Part shown: positions 7,731-16,096 of the stretch, in pieces | Layout: every line of letters starts with the position of its first letter | How positions within the stretch are numbered: the first letter of the stretch is position 1 | NCBI GenBank assembly: GCA_944372795.1 | Contig: CALWAF010000011.1 | Coordinates: forward strand, 1 to 41,463 | Direction: 5' to 3' | Source: an uncultured Clostridia bacterium | Lineage (GTDB): Bacteria; Bacillota; Clostridia; Christensenellales; CAG-917 | DNA: 41,463 nt | Made by a program: the position numbers and the translations under genes | The notes under the pieces: model-generated | The model's input: the letters and a program-made list of their open reading frames with translations, nothing else | What the model was told of the DNA's origin: nothing | Database searches by the model: none

Positions 7731-8470
7731 TCCCCTGCCTCGACGTCAGGGACGGCAGAGTGGTCAAAGGCAGGAAGTTCCAAGGATTGCAGGACGTTGC
7801 CGATCCCGTCTCGCTCGCCCGCTTTTACAACTCGGCGGGCGCGGACGAGCTGGTCTTTTACGACATCACGGCGTCCCACGAGGGCAGGAAACTCTTTGCC
7901 GAGACGCTGACGGCGGTGGCATCGCAGGTGTTCATCCCCCTCACCGTCGGCGGCGGCATCAACGATCTTTCCGATTTCGACCGCGTCCTGAAATGCGGCG
8001 CGGACAAGGTGAGCGTCAACTCCGGCGCCATCGCGGACCCCGGCATCATCGGGCGCGCGGCAAAGAAGTACGGCGACCAGTGCGTCGTGCTCTCCATCGA
8101 CGCCAAACGTGCTGGCGGTCGTTTCGAGGTGTACGCCAAGGGTGGCAGGGTCCCCACCGGGCTGGACGCGGTGGAATGGGCGAAGCGCGGAGAGGCGGAA
8201 GGCGCGGGTGAGATCGTGCTCAACAGCATAGACACCGACGGCGTGCGCCGCGGCTTCGACCTTGAGATGCTCGCCGCCGTGTGCGACGCCGTGCACATCC
8301 CCGTGATCGCCTCGGGCGGTGCGGGCTGCGCGGAGGATTTCGTCACGCTTTTCAGGGAGATCCCAGGCGCGGACGCAGGGCTTGCGGCGGGCATATTCCA
8401 CTACGGCGAGGTGGATATACGCGACCTGAAACGCAGGCTGCGTGCGGCAGGCATCGCCGTGCGGCTGTGA
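7712..8470 (+). CDS. hisF: Imidazole glycerol phosphate synthase, cyclase subunit
   Basis: This 252-aa beta/alpha barrel uses ammonia from HisH to turn PRFAR into imidazole glycerol phosphate and AICAR. The catalytic pair is Asp11 (IPCLDVRDG) and Asp130 (VLSIDAKR). LTVGGGI (77-83), NSIDTDGVRRG and IASGGAG are the phosphate and ligand loops. The start is ATG 7712 (MLAKRVIPCLDV), inside the end of hisA with AGGAGGG upstream. Confidence 0.97.
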   Translation: MLAKRVIPCLDVRDGRVVKGRKFQGLQDVADPVSLARFYNSAGADELVFYDITASHEGRKLFAETLTAVASQVFIPLTVGGGINDLSDFDRVLKCGADKVSVNSGAIADPGIIGRAAKKYGDQCVVLSIDAKRAGGRFEVYAKGGRVPTGLDAVEWAKRGEAEGAGEIVLNSIDTDGVRRGFDLEMLAAVCDAVHIPVIASGGAGCAEDFVTLFREIPGADAGLAAGIFHYGEVDIRDLKRRLRAAGIAVRL

Positions 8471-8532
8471 AAGCGAAGGAAGAGTAAATGACAAAAACTA
8501 GTGTTCAACAATGCAAAAATCGGAGATAAAAT

Positions 8533-9180
8533 ATGTTTAATGTCGAAAATCTGAAATTTGACGAAAAGGGACTCATCCCCGCCGTAGTCGTGGATCACTA
8601 CACCAAAGAGGTGCTCACACTTGCGTACATGAACCGCGAGAGCCTCGCCGTCACCCTTGAAAAGGGGCTCACCTGTTTTTACAGCCGCTCGCGTCGGAAG
8701 CTGTGGCTGAAGGGGGAGAGCAGCGGCAATTTCCAGCACGTCGTGTCCGTCGTCGCAGACTGTGACGGAGACGCCCTCGTCGTCGAAGTGGTCAAGGACG
8801 GTCCCGCCTGTCATACCGGCGAGGAAAGTTGTTTCCACAACCCCGTCTGGGTGTCCGACTCACTCAAACAGTTCTCCTACGAAGGGCTCTACAAGCTCAT
8901 CGAGGGCAGGAAGACTTCTCCCAAAGAGGGTTCCTACACCACCTATCTTTTCGACAAAGGCATCGACAAGATCCTGAAAAAAGTGGGCGAGGAATCCACC
9001 GAAGTCATCGTCGCCGGCAAAGGCGGCAGCCGTGAAGAGACCGTCTTCGAGATCTCCGACCTCATCTACCATCTCACCGTCCTCATGGTCGACATGGGCA
9101 TCACCCTCGAAGACGTTGCGAAAGAGTTGGAGAAGCGGCATGTGGTAGACACCAAGATCAAACAAGAAACCATGCGCTGA
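8533..9180 (+). CDS. hisI: Bifunctional phosphoribosyl-AMP cyclohydrolase / phosphoribosyl-ATP pyrophosphatase
   Basis: This 215-aa fused HisIE protein does steps 2 and 3 of the pathway. The HisI half (1 to about 108) has the metal-binding ADCDGD (75-80 region) and [10 protein letters not shown]. The HisE half (about 115-215) has the MazG-like helix with [14 protein letters not shown]. It is the only his gene set apart by a gap (62 bp) and has its own CGGAG ribosome binding site. Its TGA stop (9178-9180) is formed by bases 2-4 of the left terminal repeat of the E element that follows. Confidence 0.96.
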   Translation: MFNVENLKFDEKGLIPAVVVDHYTKEVLTLAYMNRESLAVTLEKGLTCFYSRSRRKLWLKGESSGNFQHVVSVVADCDGDALVVEVVKDGPACHTGEESCFHNPVWVSDSLKQFSYEGLYKLIEGRKTSPKEGSYTTYLFDKGIDKILKKVGEESTEVIVAGKGGSREETVFEISDLIYHLTVLMVDMGITLEDVAKELEKRHVVDTKIKQETMR

Positions 9181-9299
9181 CGCTGTCATTTAGCGACCTG
9201 CTTTGTCAGAGCCACTGCCGTAGAGGCTCACGTACTAATGGTACGCTCCGCCTCTCGGCAGCGGCTCTTTCGCGCATCTCATCTAAATGACAGCGTCAG
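9177..9299. repeat. E element 1, short form, overlapping the hisI stop codon
   Basis: A perfect 17-bp terminal inverted repeat: CTGACGCTGTCATTTAG at 9177-9193 and its complement at 9283-9299. Inside, GAGCCACTGCCG (9209-9220) pairs, with one mismatch, with CGGCAGCGGCTC (9256-9267), and a small apical stem CGTAC/GTACG is at 9231-9245. Bases 2-4 of the left end are the hisI TGA. The structure could end transcription of the his operon. There is no open reading frame of interest inside. Confidence 0.85.
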
Positions 9300-9303
9300 C
9301 AAG

Positions 9304-9428
9304 CTGAGCGCGCTATTTCGCGAATTGCTTTGTCAAAGGCACCCTTGCGGCGGGGCACGTACGTTTAAGTACGCTAACCCCTTGCAAGGGTGCCTTTTCC
9401 TTGCACTTCATCCAAATGAGAGCGTCAG
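9304..9428. repeat. E element 2, short form, degenerate left end
   Basis: The right end is CCAAATGAGAGCGTCAG at 9412-9428; the left end at 9304-9327 is recognisable but diverged. The central stem AAAGGCACCCTTGC (9335-9348) pairs perfectly over 14 bp with 9384-9397, and the apical stem is CGTAC/GTACG (9358-9373). The inner 95 bases are nearly identical to E3 at 26120-26244. Confidence 0.82.
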
Positions 9429-9451
9429 GACGACGGGGAGGTGAAATAGGG

Positions 9452-9495
9452 TGCACGCCCCCGACATGGAAGTATTGCTCCCCCTCCTTCCCAAA
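9452..9495 (+). repeat. C-type repeat copy (CCCCCTCCTTCC motif)
   Basis: A GGAGTATTG-like segment (here GGAAGTATTGCTCCCCCTCC) follows ACGCCCCCGACA. Related copies are at 9692-9747 and 26380-26425 in the same orientation, and inverted at about 27100-27165 and 28495-28550. Confidence 0.6.
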
Positions 9496-9514
9496 CTAGG
9501 AACGTATTGAAACC

Positions 9515-9621
9515 AACGGGGACGGGGTCAAGCCGGGGTCCCCGCACGCGGGGCATGGGGGCGCAAATGTTCAACTCGGACGCACCCGTCCGAGATTGAA
9601 CATTTTTACCCCGTCCCCGTT
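9515..9621. repeat. Three-way-junction palindrome
   Basis: The outer arms AACGGGGACGGGGT (9515-9528) and ACCCCGTCCCCGTT (9608-9621) pair perfectly over 14 bp. They enclose two further hairpins: a GC-rich one (GTCCCCGC/GCGGGGC, about 9539-9554) and a long one in which AAATGTTCAA plus CTCGGACG (9565-9582) pairs with CGTCCGAG, a one-base bulge and TTGAACATTT (9587-9605). It is present once in this window. It may be an RNA structure, a cruciform or a terminator. Confidence 0.65.
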
Positions 9622-9691
9622 TGTTTCGGATTTATACGCGAACTCATGCAACACCCGCTCGGAGGGTACGGCGGGCTCAAAGATGAAAACG

Positions 9692-9827
9692 GGTGTACGT
9701 CCCCTGACAGGGGAGTATTGCTCCCCCTCCTTCCCTTCGGGCTTTCCTCCCCCGCTGCGTCACAGCACGTGCTCGCCTTCGCGGCGGCGTAAACTTCGCC
9801 GCTCATCTATCGCACGGCTGCTCCTTT
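9692..9827 (+). repeat. C-type repeat followed by a partial M module
   Basis: 9692-9747 carries the GTACGTCCCCTGACAGGGGA and GAGTATTGCTCCCCCTCC motifs of the C repeat. 9754-9827 begins GCTGCGTCACAGC and ends GCTGCTCCTTTT, the same borders as the first stem of the M modules at 33477-33554 and 41040-41117, but with different arms. It looks like a solitary M stem placed between C and D units. Confidence 0.5.
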
Positions 9828-9830
9828 TCC

Positions 9831-10010
9831 CCTTCCGAATATACATTCGGCGGGGACCCCTTGGAGAGTTCAGTCCTCCTAAAATGCGGGATAAACTTCT
9901 CGTCATTTTGATAAAGTTTGAATCTTGCATAGAGATAATCGAGCGGCGAACAGTACTCACTGAACGTCGCTGCTTTGCCCCACCGAAAATACTTTCGGCG
10001 GGGACCCCGA
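9831..10010 (-). repeat. B-D-B repeat block
   Basis: 9865-9970 is a D unit with GAGTTCAGTCCTCCTAAAAT and GATAATCGAGCGGCGAACAG, found inverted at about 26991-27095 and 28390-28485. It is bracketed by two B-type hairpins ending CGGCGGGGACCCC (9831-9860 and about 9977-10008), related to 26265-26301 and 40925-40975. No coding signal. Confidence 0.6.
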
Positions 10011-10011
10011 T

Positions 10012-10385
10012 GGGGAGAGGAAGGCGACTCGACGCGCACTGCGCCCGTGTCTACTTAATTATCCGTCTAGCTTGCGAGGTCGCATTTCGCGCCGCAGCGT
10101 TCAAGCGGCGGCTGCGCCGCCGTATCATGACGAGGGCATTGCCCTCGTCTCCCGCGTCGTGAAAATGAGCGAGTGAACGGATAGTTTTGCTTGCAAAACG
10201 CGGAGTGAACGAGCATCTCTGCATTTTCACGACGCGAAAAGGAGCAACCGCGCGACAGACGAGCCGACCGCCGCAATGCGGCGTAGGGCGACGATTACGC
10301 GCGGATTGCGACGCGGGTGAGCGGCGCGTGATTCCGTCTTCGAAAGAGAAACGTCGTGCTCGGGGACGCTCTGAACAAGTGCACG
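10012..10385 (+). repeat. F-type repeat copy 2, long form containing M module copy 2
   Basis: The F stem CGCGCCGC (10088-10095) pairs with GCGGCGCG at 10321-10328, more than 200 bp away instead of about 50 bp as in the other copies. Its loop holds an extra GC-rich hairpin (about 10104-10121) and M module 2: GACGAGGGC/GCCCTCGTC (10129-10149), GCGTCGTGAAAATG (10154-10167) with 10222-10235 capped by GTTTTGC/GCAAAAC, and CCGCGCG (10248-10254) with CGCGCGG (10298-10304). The outer flanks match copy 1. Confidence 0.75.
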
Positions 10386-10555
10386 TTGTGGCGGCTTCAC
10401 TATGAACTAGATAACGTCGTGTCAAGCGACGTCACGCTCGTGGTGCGCGTGATTCCGTTTAGTTGTGCGCGCGTATATATTATTACTATATATAGTGCAA
10501 AGACGAAAATAAAATACAATATTATAATTTTCGCGAAAATTCGTGCAATTTTTGC
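10386..10555. other. Intergenic: short repeat remnant, then AT-rich tract upstream of the rpsJ promoter
   Basis: 10397-10445 (CTAGATAACGTCGTGTCAAG and GACGTCACGCTCG) is similar to 26722-26775 in the same orientation. 10478-10550 is strongly AT-rich, unlike the surroundings, and ends at the -35 of the ribosomal promoter, so it may act as an UP element. No gene seen. Confidence 0.5.
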
Positions 10556-10584
10556 TTGACACTCTTGACCGAAAATAATAAGAT
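10556..10584 (+). promoter_or_regulatory. Promoter of the S10-spc-alpha super-operon
   Basis: Consensus -35 TTGACA at 10556-10561, a 17-bp spacer, and -10 TAAGAT at 10579-10584. Transcription would begin near 10591, leaving a leader of about 100 nt before rpsJ. Confidence 0.75.
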
Positions 10585-10591
10585 GGTAGAG

Positions 10592-10633
10592 CCGCGTCTT
10601 CGGGACGTGGGGTTTCCGTCGGTCTTCCGACGG
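10592..10633 (+). promoter_or_regulatory. Tandem hairpins in the rpsJ leader
   Basis: CCGCGTC (10592-10598) pairs with GACGTGG (10604-10610) around a TTCGG loop, and CCGTCGG (10616-10622) pairs perfectly with CCGACGG (10627-10633) around TCTT. They sit at the predicted 5' end of the mRNA, where ribosomal operons often carry autoregulatory structures. I cannot assign them to a known leader family; there is no U-tract after the second hairpin. Confidence 0.5.
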
Positions 10634-10689
10634 GATGAAAAATATAGGACACACACGGATGAGTGTATATATCAGGAGGCTAATTCAAG

Positions 10690-10998
10690 ATGGCTGGACA
10701 GAAAATCAGGATCAAGCTCAAGGCGTATGATCACAATCTCATCGACATCTCTGCGGAAAAGATCGTGGAGACCGTGAAGAAGACGGGCACCAAAGTTTCG
10801 GGCCCCATCCCGCTTCCCACCGAGAAGGAGATCGTGACCATTCTTCGTGCTCCGCACAAGGACAAGGACAGCCGCGAGCAATTCGAACTCAGAACGCACA
10901 AGCGTTTGATCGACATATTCAACCCCACCTCCAAGACGGTCGACTCTCTCATGAAGCTCGACCTTCCGGCGGGCGTTGACATTTCGATCAAACTCTGA
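10690..10998 (+). CDS. rpsJ: Small ribosomal subunit protein uS10
   Basis: 102 aa, full length. It is a 30S head protein that also acts in antitermination as NusE. The start [15 protein letters not shown] is typical and is preceded by AGGAGG at 10674-10679. Conserved RTHKRLIDI lies near residues 68-76. It is the first gene of the ribosomal super-operon, behind the only strong promoter seen upstream of the cluster. Confidence 0.98.
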   Translation: MAGQKIRIKLKAYDHNLIDISAEKIVETVKKTGTKVSGPIPLPTEKEIVTILRAPHKDKDSREQFELRTHKRLIDIFNPTSKTVDSLMKLDLPAGVDISIKL

Positions 10999-11024
10999 CG
11001 GAATAAAAGGAGGATGAACTTTAC

Positions 11025-11660
11025 ATGGATAAAGCAATCATCGGAAAGAAACTCGGCATGAGCCAGATCTTTACGGCGGACGGCAAAGTCATTCCCGTCA
11101 CCGTCGTCGAGGCGGGTCCCTGCACCGTGGTGCAGATCAAGACCAAGGAAAACGACGGATACGAAGCCGTGCAAGTCGGTTTCGGCGCCATCAAGGAAAC
11201 CAGAGTCAACAAGCCCGTTGCCGGCCACTTCAAGAAAGCCGGCGTCACCGTCAAGCGTTATCTGCGCGAACTGCGTCTTGCAAACTGTGCGGCCTATGAG
11301 CTCGGACAGGAACTGACCTGCGACGTGTTCGCCGAGGGCGACAAGGTGGACGTCACCGGCACTTCCAAGGGCCACGGATATTCGGGCGTCATCCAGAGAT
11401 GGAACAGCCACAGGATCGGCCCCATGTCACACGGTACCGGCCCCATCCACCGTTCGGTGGGTTCCATGGGCGCGTGCTCCTCTCCCTCCAGAGTGTTCAA
11501 GAACAAGCACATGGCAGGGCAGTGGGGTCACGAGAAGGTGACGGTGCAGAATCTCACCGTCGCACGCGTGGACAAGGCGAGAAATCTGCTGCTCATCAAG
11601 GGCGCGATCCCCGGTCCCAAAGGCGGCGTGGTCGTCGTCAAGGATTCCGTCAAGGGTTGA
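11025..11660 (+). CDS. rplC: Large ribosomal subunit protein uL3
   Basis: 211 aa. It binds near the 3' end of 23S rRNA and helps start 50S assembly. The N-terminus [16 protein letters not shown] and the glycine-rich loop that reaches toward the peptidyl transferase centre ([11 protein letters not shown] near residue 122, [22 protein letters not shown]) are present. RBS AGGAGG about 10 bases upstream. Confidence 0.98.
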   Translation: MDKAIIGKKLGMSQIFTADGKVIPVTVVEAGPCTVVQIKTKENDGYEAVQVGFGAIKETRVNKPVAGHFKKAGVTVKRYLRELRLANCAAYELGQELTCDVFAEGDKVDVTGTSKGHGYSGVIQRWNSHRIGPMSHGTGPIHRSVGSMGACSSPSRVFKNKHMAGQWGHEKVTVQNLTVARVDKARNLLLIKGAIPGPKGGVVVVKDSVKG

Positions 11661-11673
11661 GCGGAGGTAGAAG

Positions 11674-12294
11674 ATGAAACTGAAAGTTAAGAACATGGCG
11701 GGCAAATCCGCAGGAACCATAGAAGTCAGCGACGCGGTGTTCGGGTGCGAATATAACGAAGCTCTCATCCATCAGGTGGTCGTCGCCCAGCTTGCCAACA
11801 AGCGTCAGGGCACGATGAGCGCACTCACCAGAAGCGAAGTCCGCGGCGGCGGCGCGAAGCCTTACCGTCAGAAGGGCACGGGCCGCGCACGTCAGGGCAG
11901 CATCGTCTCCCCCCAATTCACGGGCGGCGGCGTGGTGTTCGCAAAGAAGCCCCGCGACTTCTCGCAGAAGATCAACAAGAACATGAAGAAGGCGGCGTTC
12001 TACTCCGCGCTTTCCGAGAAGATCCGTCAGGAGCAGGTGGTGGTGCTGGACAAGTTCGCGCTTGCCGAGCCCAAGACAAAGCTGGTCGCTTCCGCAGTGG
12101 AGGCGCTGGGTCTCAACGGCAAGACGCTCTTCGTGGTCGAGGAATACGACGAAGCGGCGGTGCGCGCCAGCAAGAACATCCCCACCGTTTCTCTGGAAGA
12201 GGTGAGGCTGCTCAGTGTGTATGACATCGTGGCGACCCGCAATCTCGTGCTCACCAAGGGCGCGATCAAGAAGATCGAGGAGGCAGCACAATGA
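11674..12294 (+). CDS. rplD: Large ribosomal subunit protein uL4
   Basis: 206 aa. It is a 50S protein lining the exit tunnel. The tunnel loop is recognisable: [20 protein letters not shown] (about 53-72). In some bacteria L4 represses its own operon, so the leader upstream of rpsJ would be the place to look for a target; that is inference. It overlaps rplW by 4 bp (ATGA). Confidence 0.98.
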   Translation: MKLKVKNMAGKSAGTIEVSDAVFGCEYNEALIHQVVVAQLANKRQGTMSALTRSEVRGGGAKPYRQKGTGRARQGSIVSPQFTGGGVVFAKKPRDFSQKINKNMKKAAFYSALSEKIRQEQVVVLDKFALAEPKTKLVASAVEALGLNGKTLFVVEEYDEAAVRASKNIPTVSLEEVRLLSVYDIVATRNLVLTKGAIKKIEEAAQ

Positions 12295-12581
12295 CAGCGT
12301 ACGACATCATCATTTCGCCCGTCCTTTCCGAGAAGAGCTATGACGGCATTCCCGAAAAGAGATACACCTTCAAAGTCGCAAAGGGCGCCAACAAGACGCA
12401 GATCAAGGCGGCGGTGGAAGAGATCTTCGGTGTGAAAGTCGCAAAAGTCAACACTTCCAACTACGAAGGCAAGCTCAAGAGAATGGGCCGCAACGAGGGC
12501 AGAAGGTCCTCCTTCAAGAAAGCGGTGGTCACTCTGACTGCCGACAGCAAAGCGATCGAGTTCTTCGAGAGCTTGGCATAA
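12291..12581 (+). CDS. rplW: Large ribosomal subunit protein uL23
   Basis: 96 aa. It lies at the tunnel exit and docks trigger factor and SRP. Typical features are [10 protein letters not shown] near the N-terminus and [20 protein letters not shown] in the C-terminal half. The start overlaps the rplD stop, so translation of the two is probably coupled. Confidence 0.98.
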   Translation: MTAYDIIISPVLSEKSYDGIPEKRYTFKVAKGANKTQIKAAVEEIFGVKVAKVNTSNYEGKLKRMGRNEGRRSSFKKAVVTLTADSKAIEFFESLA

Positions 12582-12593
12582 GGAGAAACGGAT

Positions 12594-13421
12594 ATGGCTA
12601 TCAAGAAGTATAAACCCACATCTCCCGCACGTCGTTTCATGACGGTGTCCGCCTACGAAGAGGTCACCTCTTCCACTCCCGAGCGCTCTCTGCTCGTCTC
12701 CCTCAACAAGACGGGCGGCAGAAACTCCATGGGCAGGATCACCGTGCGTCACATCGGCGGCGGCAACAGGAACAAATACCGCATCATCGACTTCAAGCGC
12801 AACAAGGACGGCATCCCGGCGAAAGTCGCCTCCGTGCAGTACGATCCCAACCGTTCTGCCAACATCGCGCTCCTGCACTATGCGGACGGCGAGAAGAGAT
12901 ACATCCTCGCGCCCCTCGGTTTGAGCGTCGGCGACACCGTCGTCAGCGGTGAGGACGCGGACATCAAGGTGGGCAACGCCCTTCCCCTTTCCGCCATCCC
13001 CGTCGGCACGATGGTGCACAACATCGAGCTCCAGCCCGGCAAGGGCGGTCAGATCGCAAGAGCTGCCGGCAACTCCGCACAGCTCATGGCCAAGGAAGGC
13101 AGATACGCCACGCTGCGTATGCCCAGCGGTGAGATGAGATACGTTCTCGCCCGCTGCAGAGCCACCATCGGTCAGGTGGGCAATCTGGATCACGAGATCA
13201 TCAGAGTCGGCAAGGCGGGCAAGACGCGCCACATGGGCATCCGTCCCACCGTCCGCGGCGTCGTGATGAACCCCTGCGATCACCCCCACGGCGGCGGCGA
13301 GGGCAAATCCCCCATCGGTATGCCCACTCCCGTCACTCCATGGGGCAAGCCCACTCTCGGTTACAAGACCAGAAAGAAGAAGAACAATTCCAGCAAGTTC
13401 ATCATCAAGCGCGTGAACTAA
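12594..13421 (+). CDS. rplB: Large ribosomal subunit protein uL2
   Basis: 275 aa, standard length. It binds 23S rRNA near the peptidyl transferase centre and bridges the subunits. [20 protein letters not shown] (about 38-57) and the essential histidine region [16 protein letters not shown] near residue 226 are intact. Confidence 0.98.
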   Translation: MAIKKYKPTSPARRFMTVSAYEEVTSSTPERSLLVSLNKTGGRNSMGRITVRHIGGGNRNKYRIIDFKRNKDGIPAKVASVQYDPNRSANIALLHYADGEKRYILAPLGLSVGDTVVSGEDADIKVGNALPLSAIPVGTMVHNIELQPGKGGQIARAAGNSAQLMAKEGRYATLRMPSGEMRYVLARCRATIGQVGNLDHEIIRVGKAGKTRHMGIRPTVRGVVMNPCDHPHGGGEGKSPIGMPTPVTPWGKPTLGYKTRKKKNNSSKFIIKRVN

Positions 13422-13431
13422 GGAGTAGGAA

Positions 13432-13710
13432 ATGAGCAGAAGCGTCAAAAAAGGACCTTTCGTCGAAGAAAGGCTTATGAAAAGAATAGTTGCAATGAAC
13501 GAGAGCGGCGACATACATCCCGTCAAGACGTGGTCGCGCTCCTCGACGATCTTCCCCGAGATGGTCGGTCACACCATCGCCGTCCACAACGGACGCCAGC
13601 ACGTGCCCGTCTACATCACGGAAGATATGGTCGGATGCAAACTCGGCGAGTTCTCTCCCACGCGTACGTTCAGAGGTCACGCGGGCGACAAGACCACGGG
13701 TAAGAAATAA
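13432..13710 (+). CDS. rpsS: Small ribosomal subunit protein uS19
   Basis: 92 aa. It is a 30S head protein that contacts S13. [38 protein letters not shown] and [14 protein letters not shown] are the expected conserved blocks. RBS AGGAG upstream; 10 bp separate it from rplB. Confidence 0.98.
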   Translation: MSRSVKKGPFVEERLMKRIVAMNESGDIHPVKTWSRSSTIFPEMVGHTIAVHNGRQHVPVYITEDMVGCKLGEFSPTRTFRGHAGDKTTGKK

Positions 13711-13719
13711 GGAGGGACC

Positions 13720-14109
13720 ATGGCTACCAGAAGTAAACAGAAAGCTCTCGAGCGTCAGGCGAAAGCCGACACCAGACCCAGAGCGACGGCAAAGTTTATC
13801 AGAATCTCTCCCTTCAAGGTCCGCATCGTCCTCGACGTGATCAAGGGCAAGCCCGTCACCGAGGCGATCGCCATCCTCGAGAACACGCCCAAAGCGGCGA
13901 GCGAAGTGCTCCTGAAAGTGGTCAACAGTGCGGTTGCCAACGCGGAGAACAACATGAACCTCTCCCGTCACGACCTCGTCGTCGCAGAGTGCTACGCCAA
14001 CGAGGGTCCCACGCTCAAGCGCATCATGCCGAGAGCACAGGGCAGAGCGTTCCGCATCAACAAGCGCACCAGCCACATCACGGTCATTCTCGACAGCGTG
14101 AACGCATAA
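13720..14109 (+). CDS. rplV: Large ribosomal subunit protein uL22
   Basis: 129 aa. Its beta-hairpin reaches into the exit tunnel, where macrolide resistance changes occur in this family. Conserved [15 protein letters not shown] lies near residue 30, and the tunnel hairpin with [15 protein letters not shown] near 96. An N-terminal extension of about 15 basic residues precedes the core. Confidence 0.98.
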   Translation: MATRSKQKALERQAKADTRPRATAKFIRISPFKVRIVLDVIKGKPVTEAIAILENTPKAASEVLLKVVNSAVANAENNMNLSRHDLVVAECYANEGPTLKRIMPRAQGRAFRINKRTSHITVILDSVNA

Positions 14110-14121
14110 GGAGGTATATCA

Positions 14122-14781
14122 ATGGGACAGAAAGTCGATCCGAACGGACTCAGAATCGGTGTCATCAAACCGTGGGAAGCCAAGTGGTATGCCGACAAGA
14201 AGCATTTCGCGGACTGCCTCGTAGAGGATGACAAGATCCGCAAGTTCATCAAGAACAAATACTACGACAACGCCATCTCCAAGATCACCATCGAGAGAGC
14301 GGCGGACAAGGTCGTCGTCAGCATCTACACCGCACGTCCCGCCACCGTCATCGGCAAGGCAGGCGCAGGCGTGGAGCAGATCACCAAGGAAGTCCAGAGC
14401 CTCATCGCGAGCGGCAAGAAGGTGAGCATCAACGTCATGGAAGTCAAGCACTTCGACGCGGATGCGCAGCTGGTCGCCGAGTCTATCGCGAAGCAGCTGG
14501 AGAACAGAGCGTCCTTCCGCCGCAGCATGAAGCAGGCGATGGCAAGGGCGATGAAAGCGGGCGCGAAGGGCGTCAAAGTCAAAGTGTCCGGCAGATTGGA
14601 CGGCGCAGAGATCGCCAGAAGCGAGAGCTATCACGAGGGTTCCATTCCTCTTCAGACTCTGCGTGCCGACATCGATTACGGCGTGGCGAGAGCCAACACC
14701 ACCTTCGGTGCCATCGGCGTCAAGTGCTGGATCTACAAGGGCGAAGTCCTCGGCAAGAATCCCGTGGAAGGAGGTAACTGA
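14122..14781 (+). CDS. rpsC: Small ribosomal subunit protein uS3
   Basis: 219 aa. It has an N-terminal part, a KH domain with the GXXG-like segment VIGKAGAG (about 73-80) and a C-terminal domain ([12 protein letters not shown]). It lies at the mRNA entry tunnel of the 30S subunit. [18 protein letters not shown] is the usual start; RBS AGGAGG upstream. Confidence 0.98.
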   Translation: MGQKVDPNGLRIGVIKPWEAKWYADKKHFADCLVEDDKIRKFIKNKYYDNAISKITIERAADKVVVSIYTARPATVIGKAGAGVEQITKEVQSLIASGKKVSINVMEVKHFDADAQLVAESIAKQLENRASFRRSMKQAMARAMKAGAKGVKVKVSGRLDGAEIARSESYHEGSIPLQTLRADIDYGVARANTTFGAIGVKCWIYKGEVLGKNPVEGGN

Positions 14782-14783
14782 TT

Positions 14784-15218
14784 ATGTTGATGCCCAAACG
14801 TGTCAAGAGACGCCGCCAATTCCGCGGCAGAATGAAGGGCAAAGCCAACAAAGGCAACATCATCGCATACGGCGAGTACGGTCTTGTGGCTCTCGAGCCC
14901 GGCTGGATCACCTCCAACCAGATCGAGGCAGCCCGTGTCGCAATGACGAGATATATCCGCAGAGGCGGCAAGGTGTGGGTGGACATCTTCCCCCACAAGC
15001 CCGTCACCAAGAAGCCTGCCGAGACCCGCATGGGCAGCGGTAAAGGTTCCCCCGAATATTGGGTGGCGGTGGTCAAACCCGGTCGCGTCATGTTCGAGAT
15101 CGCGGGAGTTGACGAAGCCATAGCAAAAGAGGCTCTGCGTCTTGCAATGCACAAACTGCCCGTCAAGTGCAAGTGCGTTTCCAAGGCGGATCTGGAAGCC
15201 GAAGGCGGTGAAGAATGA
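14784..15218 (+). CDS. rplP: Large ribosomal subunit protein uL16
   Basis: 144 aa. It shapes the tRNA-binding A-site region of the 50S subunit. [19 protein letters not shown] is the classic start; a second ATG two codons later is a possible alternative. [19 protein letters not shown] (near 80-98) is conserved. It overlaps rpmC by 4 bp. Confidence 0.98.
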   Translation: MLMPKRVKRRRQFRGRMKGKANKGNIIAYGEYGLVALEPGWITSNQIEAARVAMTRYIRRGGKVWVDIFPHKPVTKKPAETRMGSGKGSPEYWVAVVKPGRVMFEIAGVDEAIAKEALRLAMHKLPVKCKCVSKADLEAEGGEE

Positions 15219-15436
15219 AATCTAAACAAGTTTTGGAAATGACCGATAAAGAGCTGCAGAACAAGCTCAACGAGCTGAAGTCGGAGCTGTTTTTCCTCCG
15301 CTTCAAGCATGCCACCAATCAGCTTACCAATCCCATGGTGCTGGTGGAGACCAGACGCGACATAGCCCGTGTCAAGACCGTCATCCGTCAGAGAGAGATC
15401 GAGCGTGCCAAGAAAAACGAGGGCAGCAAGGGCTGA
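15215..15436 (+). CDS. rpmC: Large ribosomal subunit protein uL29
   Basis: 73 aa in two helices. It sits beside L23 at the tunnel exit. [20 protein letters not shown] is the family signature. The start overlaps the rplP stop as ATGA. Confidence 0.97.
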   Translation: MKSKQVLEMTDKELQNKLNELKSELFFLRFKHATNQLTNPMVLVETRRDIARVKTVIRQREIERAKKNEGSKG

Positions 15437-15451
15437 TAAACGGAGGACAGT

Positions 15452-15706
15452 ATGGAAAGAAATCTCAGAAAAGAAAGAGTCGGCATCGTCGTCAGCGACA
15501 AGATGGACAAGACCATCGTCGTCGCCATCAACGAGCGTGTCAAGCACCCTCTCTACAAGAAGATCGTCAGCCGCACCAAGAAGCTCAAGGCGCATGACGA
15601 GAACAACGAGTGCAGAGTGGGCGACAAAGTCCTTGTGGCGGAGACTCGTCCGCTTTCCAAGGAGAAGTGCTGGCGCCTCGTCGAGATAATCGAGAAGGCG
15701 AAATAA
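15452..15706 (+). CDS. rpsQ: Small ribosomal subunit protein uS17
   Basis: 84 aa, an OB-fold protein of the 30S body that binds 16S rRNA early in assembly. [34 protein letters not shown] and the C-terminal [15 protein letters not shown] are all present. Confidence 0.98.
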   Translation: MERNLRKERVGIVVSDKMDKTIVVAINERVKHPLYKKIVSRTKKLKAHDENNECRVGDKVLVAETRPLSKEKCWRLVEIIEKAK

Positions 15707-15716
15707 GGAGGGCAAC

Positions 15717-16085
15717 ATGATACAACCACAAACTAGGCTGAAAGTCGCAGACAACAGCGGCGCCAAAGAGATCATGTGCATCAGAGTCCTCGGCGGTTCC
15801 TTCCGCAGGAGCGGCAACATCGGCGACGTCATCGTGGCGTCCGTCAAGTCCGCTATCCCCGGCGGCAAGGTGAAGAAGGGTGACGTCGTCAAGGCGGTCA
15901 TCGTGCGCACCCACATGGGCATCCAGCGCGCGGACGGCAGCTATATCAAGTTCGACGACAACGCCGCCGTCATCATCGACAACCAAAAACAACCCCAAGG
16001 CACACGTATCTTCGGGCCAATCGCACGCGAGCTGCGCGACAAAGATTATATGAAGATAATCTCTCTCGCGCCCGAAGTGCTGTGA
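15717..16085 (+). CDS. rplN: Large ribosomal subunit protein uL14
   Basis: 122 aa, the family's standard length. It forms intersubunit bridges and is the docking site of Rsf[20 protein letters not shown] and the C-terminal [20 protein letters not shown] match the family closely. RBS AGGAGGG upstream. Confidence 0.98.
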   Translation: MIQPQTRLKVADNSGAKEIMCIRVLGGSFRRSGNIGDVIVASVKSAIPGGKVKKGDVVKAVIVRTHMGIQRADGSYIKFDDNAAVIIDNQKQPQGTRIFGPIARELRDKDYMKIISLAPEVL

Positions 16086-16096
16086 GGAGGTGCATC

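Noticed and set aside
9238..9444. Short frame containing the peptide LLCQRHPCGGARTFKYANPL, repeated at 26102-26305
   Set aside because: The same peptide appears twice because E2 and E3 are the same DNA repeat. The frame crosses a perfect hairpin and has no ribosome binding site, so it is not a gene family.
9181..10555. CRISPR array or tandem repeat array
   Set aside because: Repeats are dispersed, of different lengths and mostly palindromic, without regular direct repeats and unique spacers; no cas genes are near.
12027..13526. Long minus-strand open frame opposite rplD, rplW and rplB
   Set aside because: Shadow of the ribosomal genes. The same holds for the large antisense frames at 3367-4671, 14720-15922, 20071-21321, 37099-38562 and 39133-40842.
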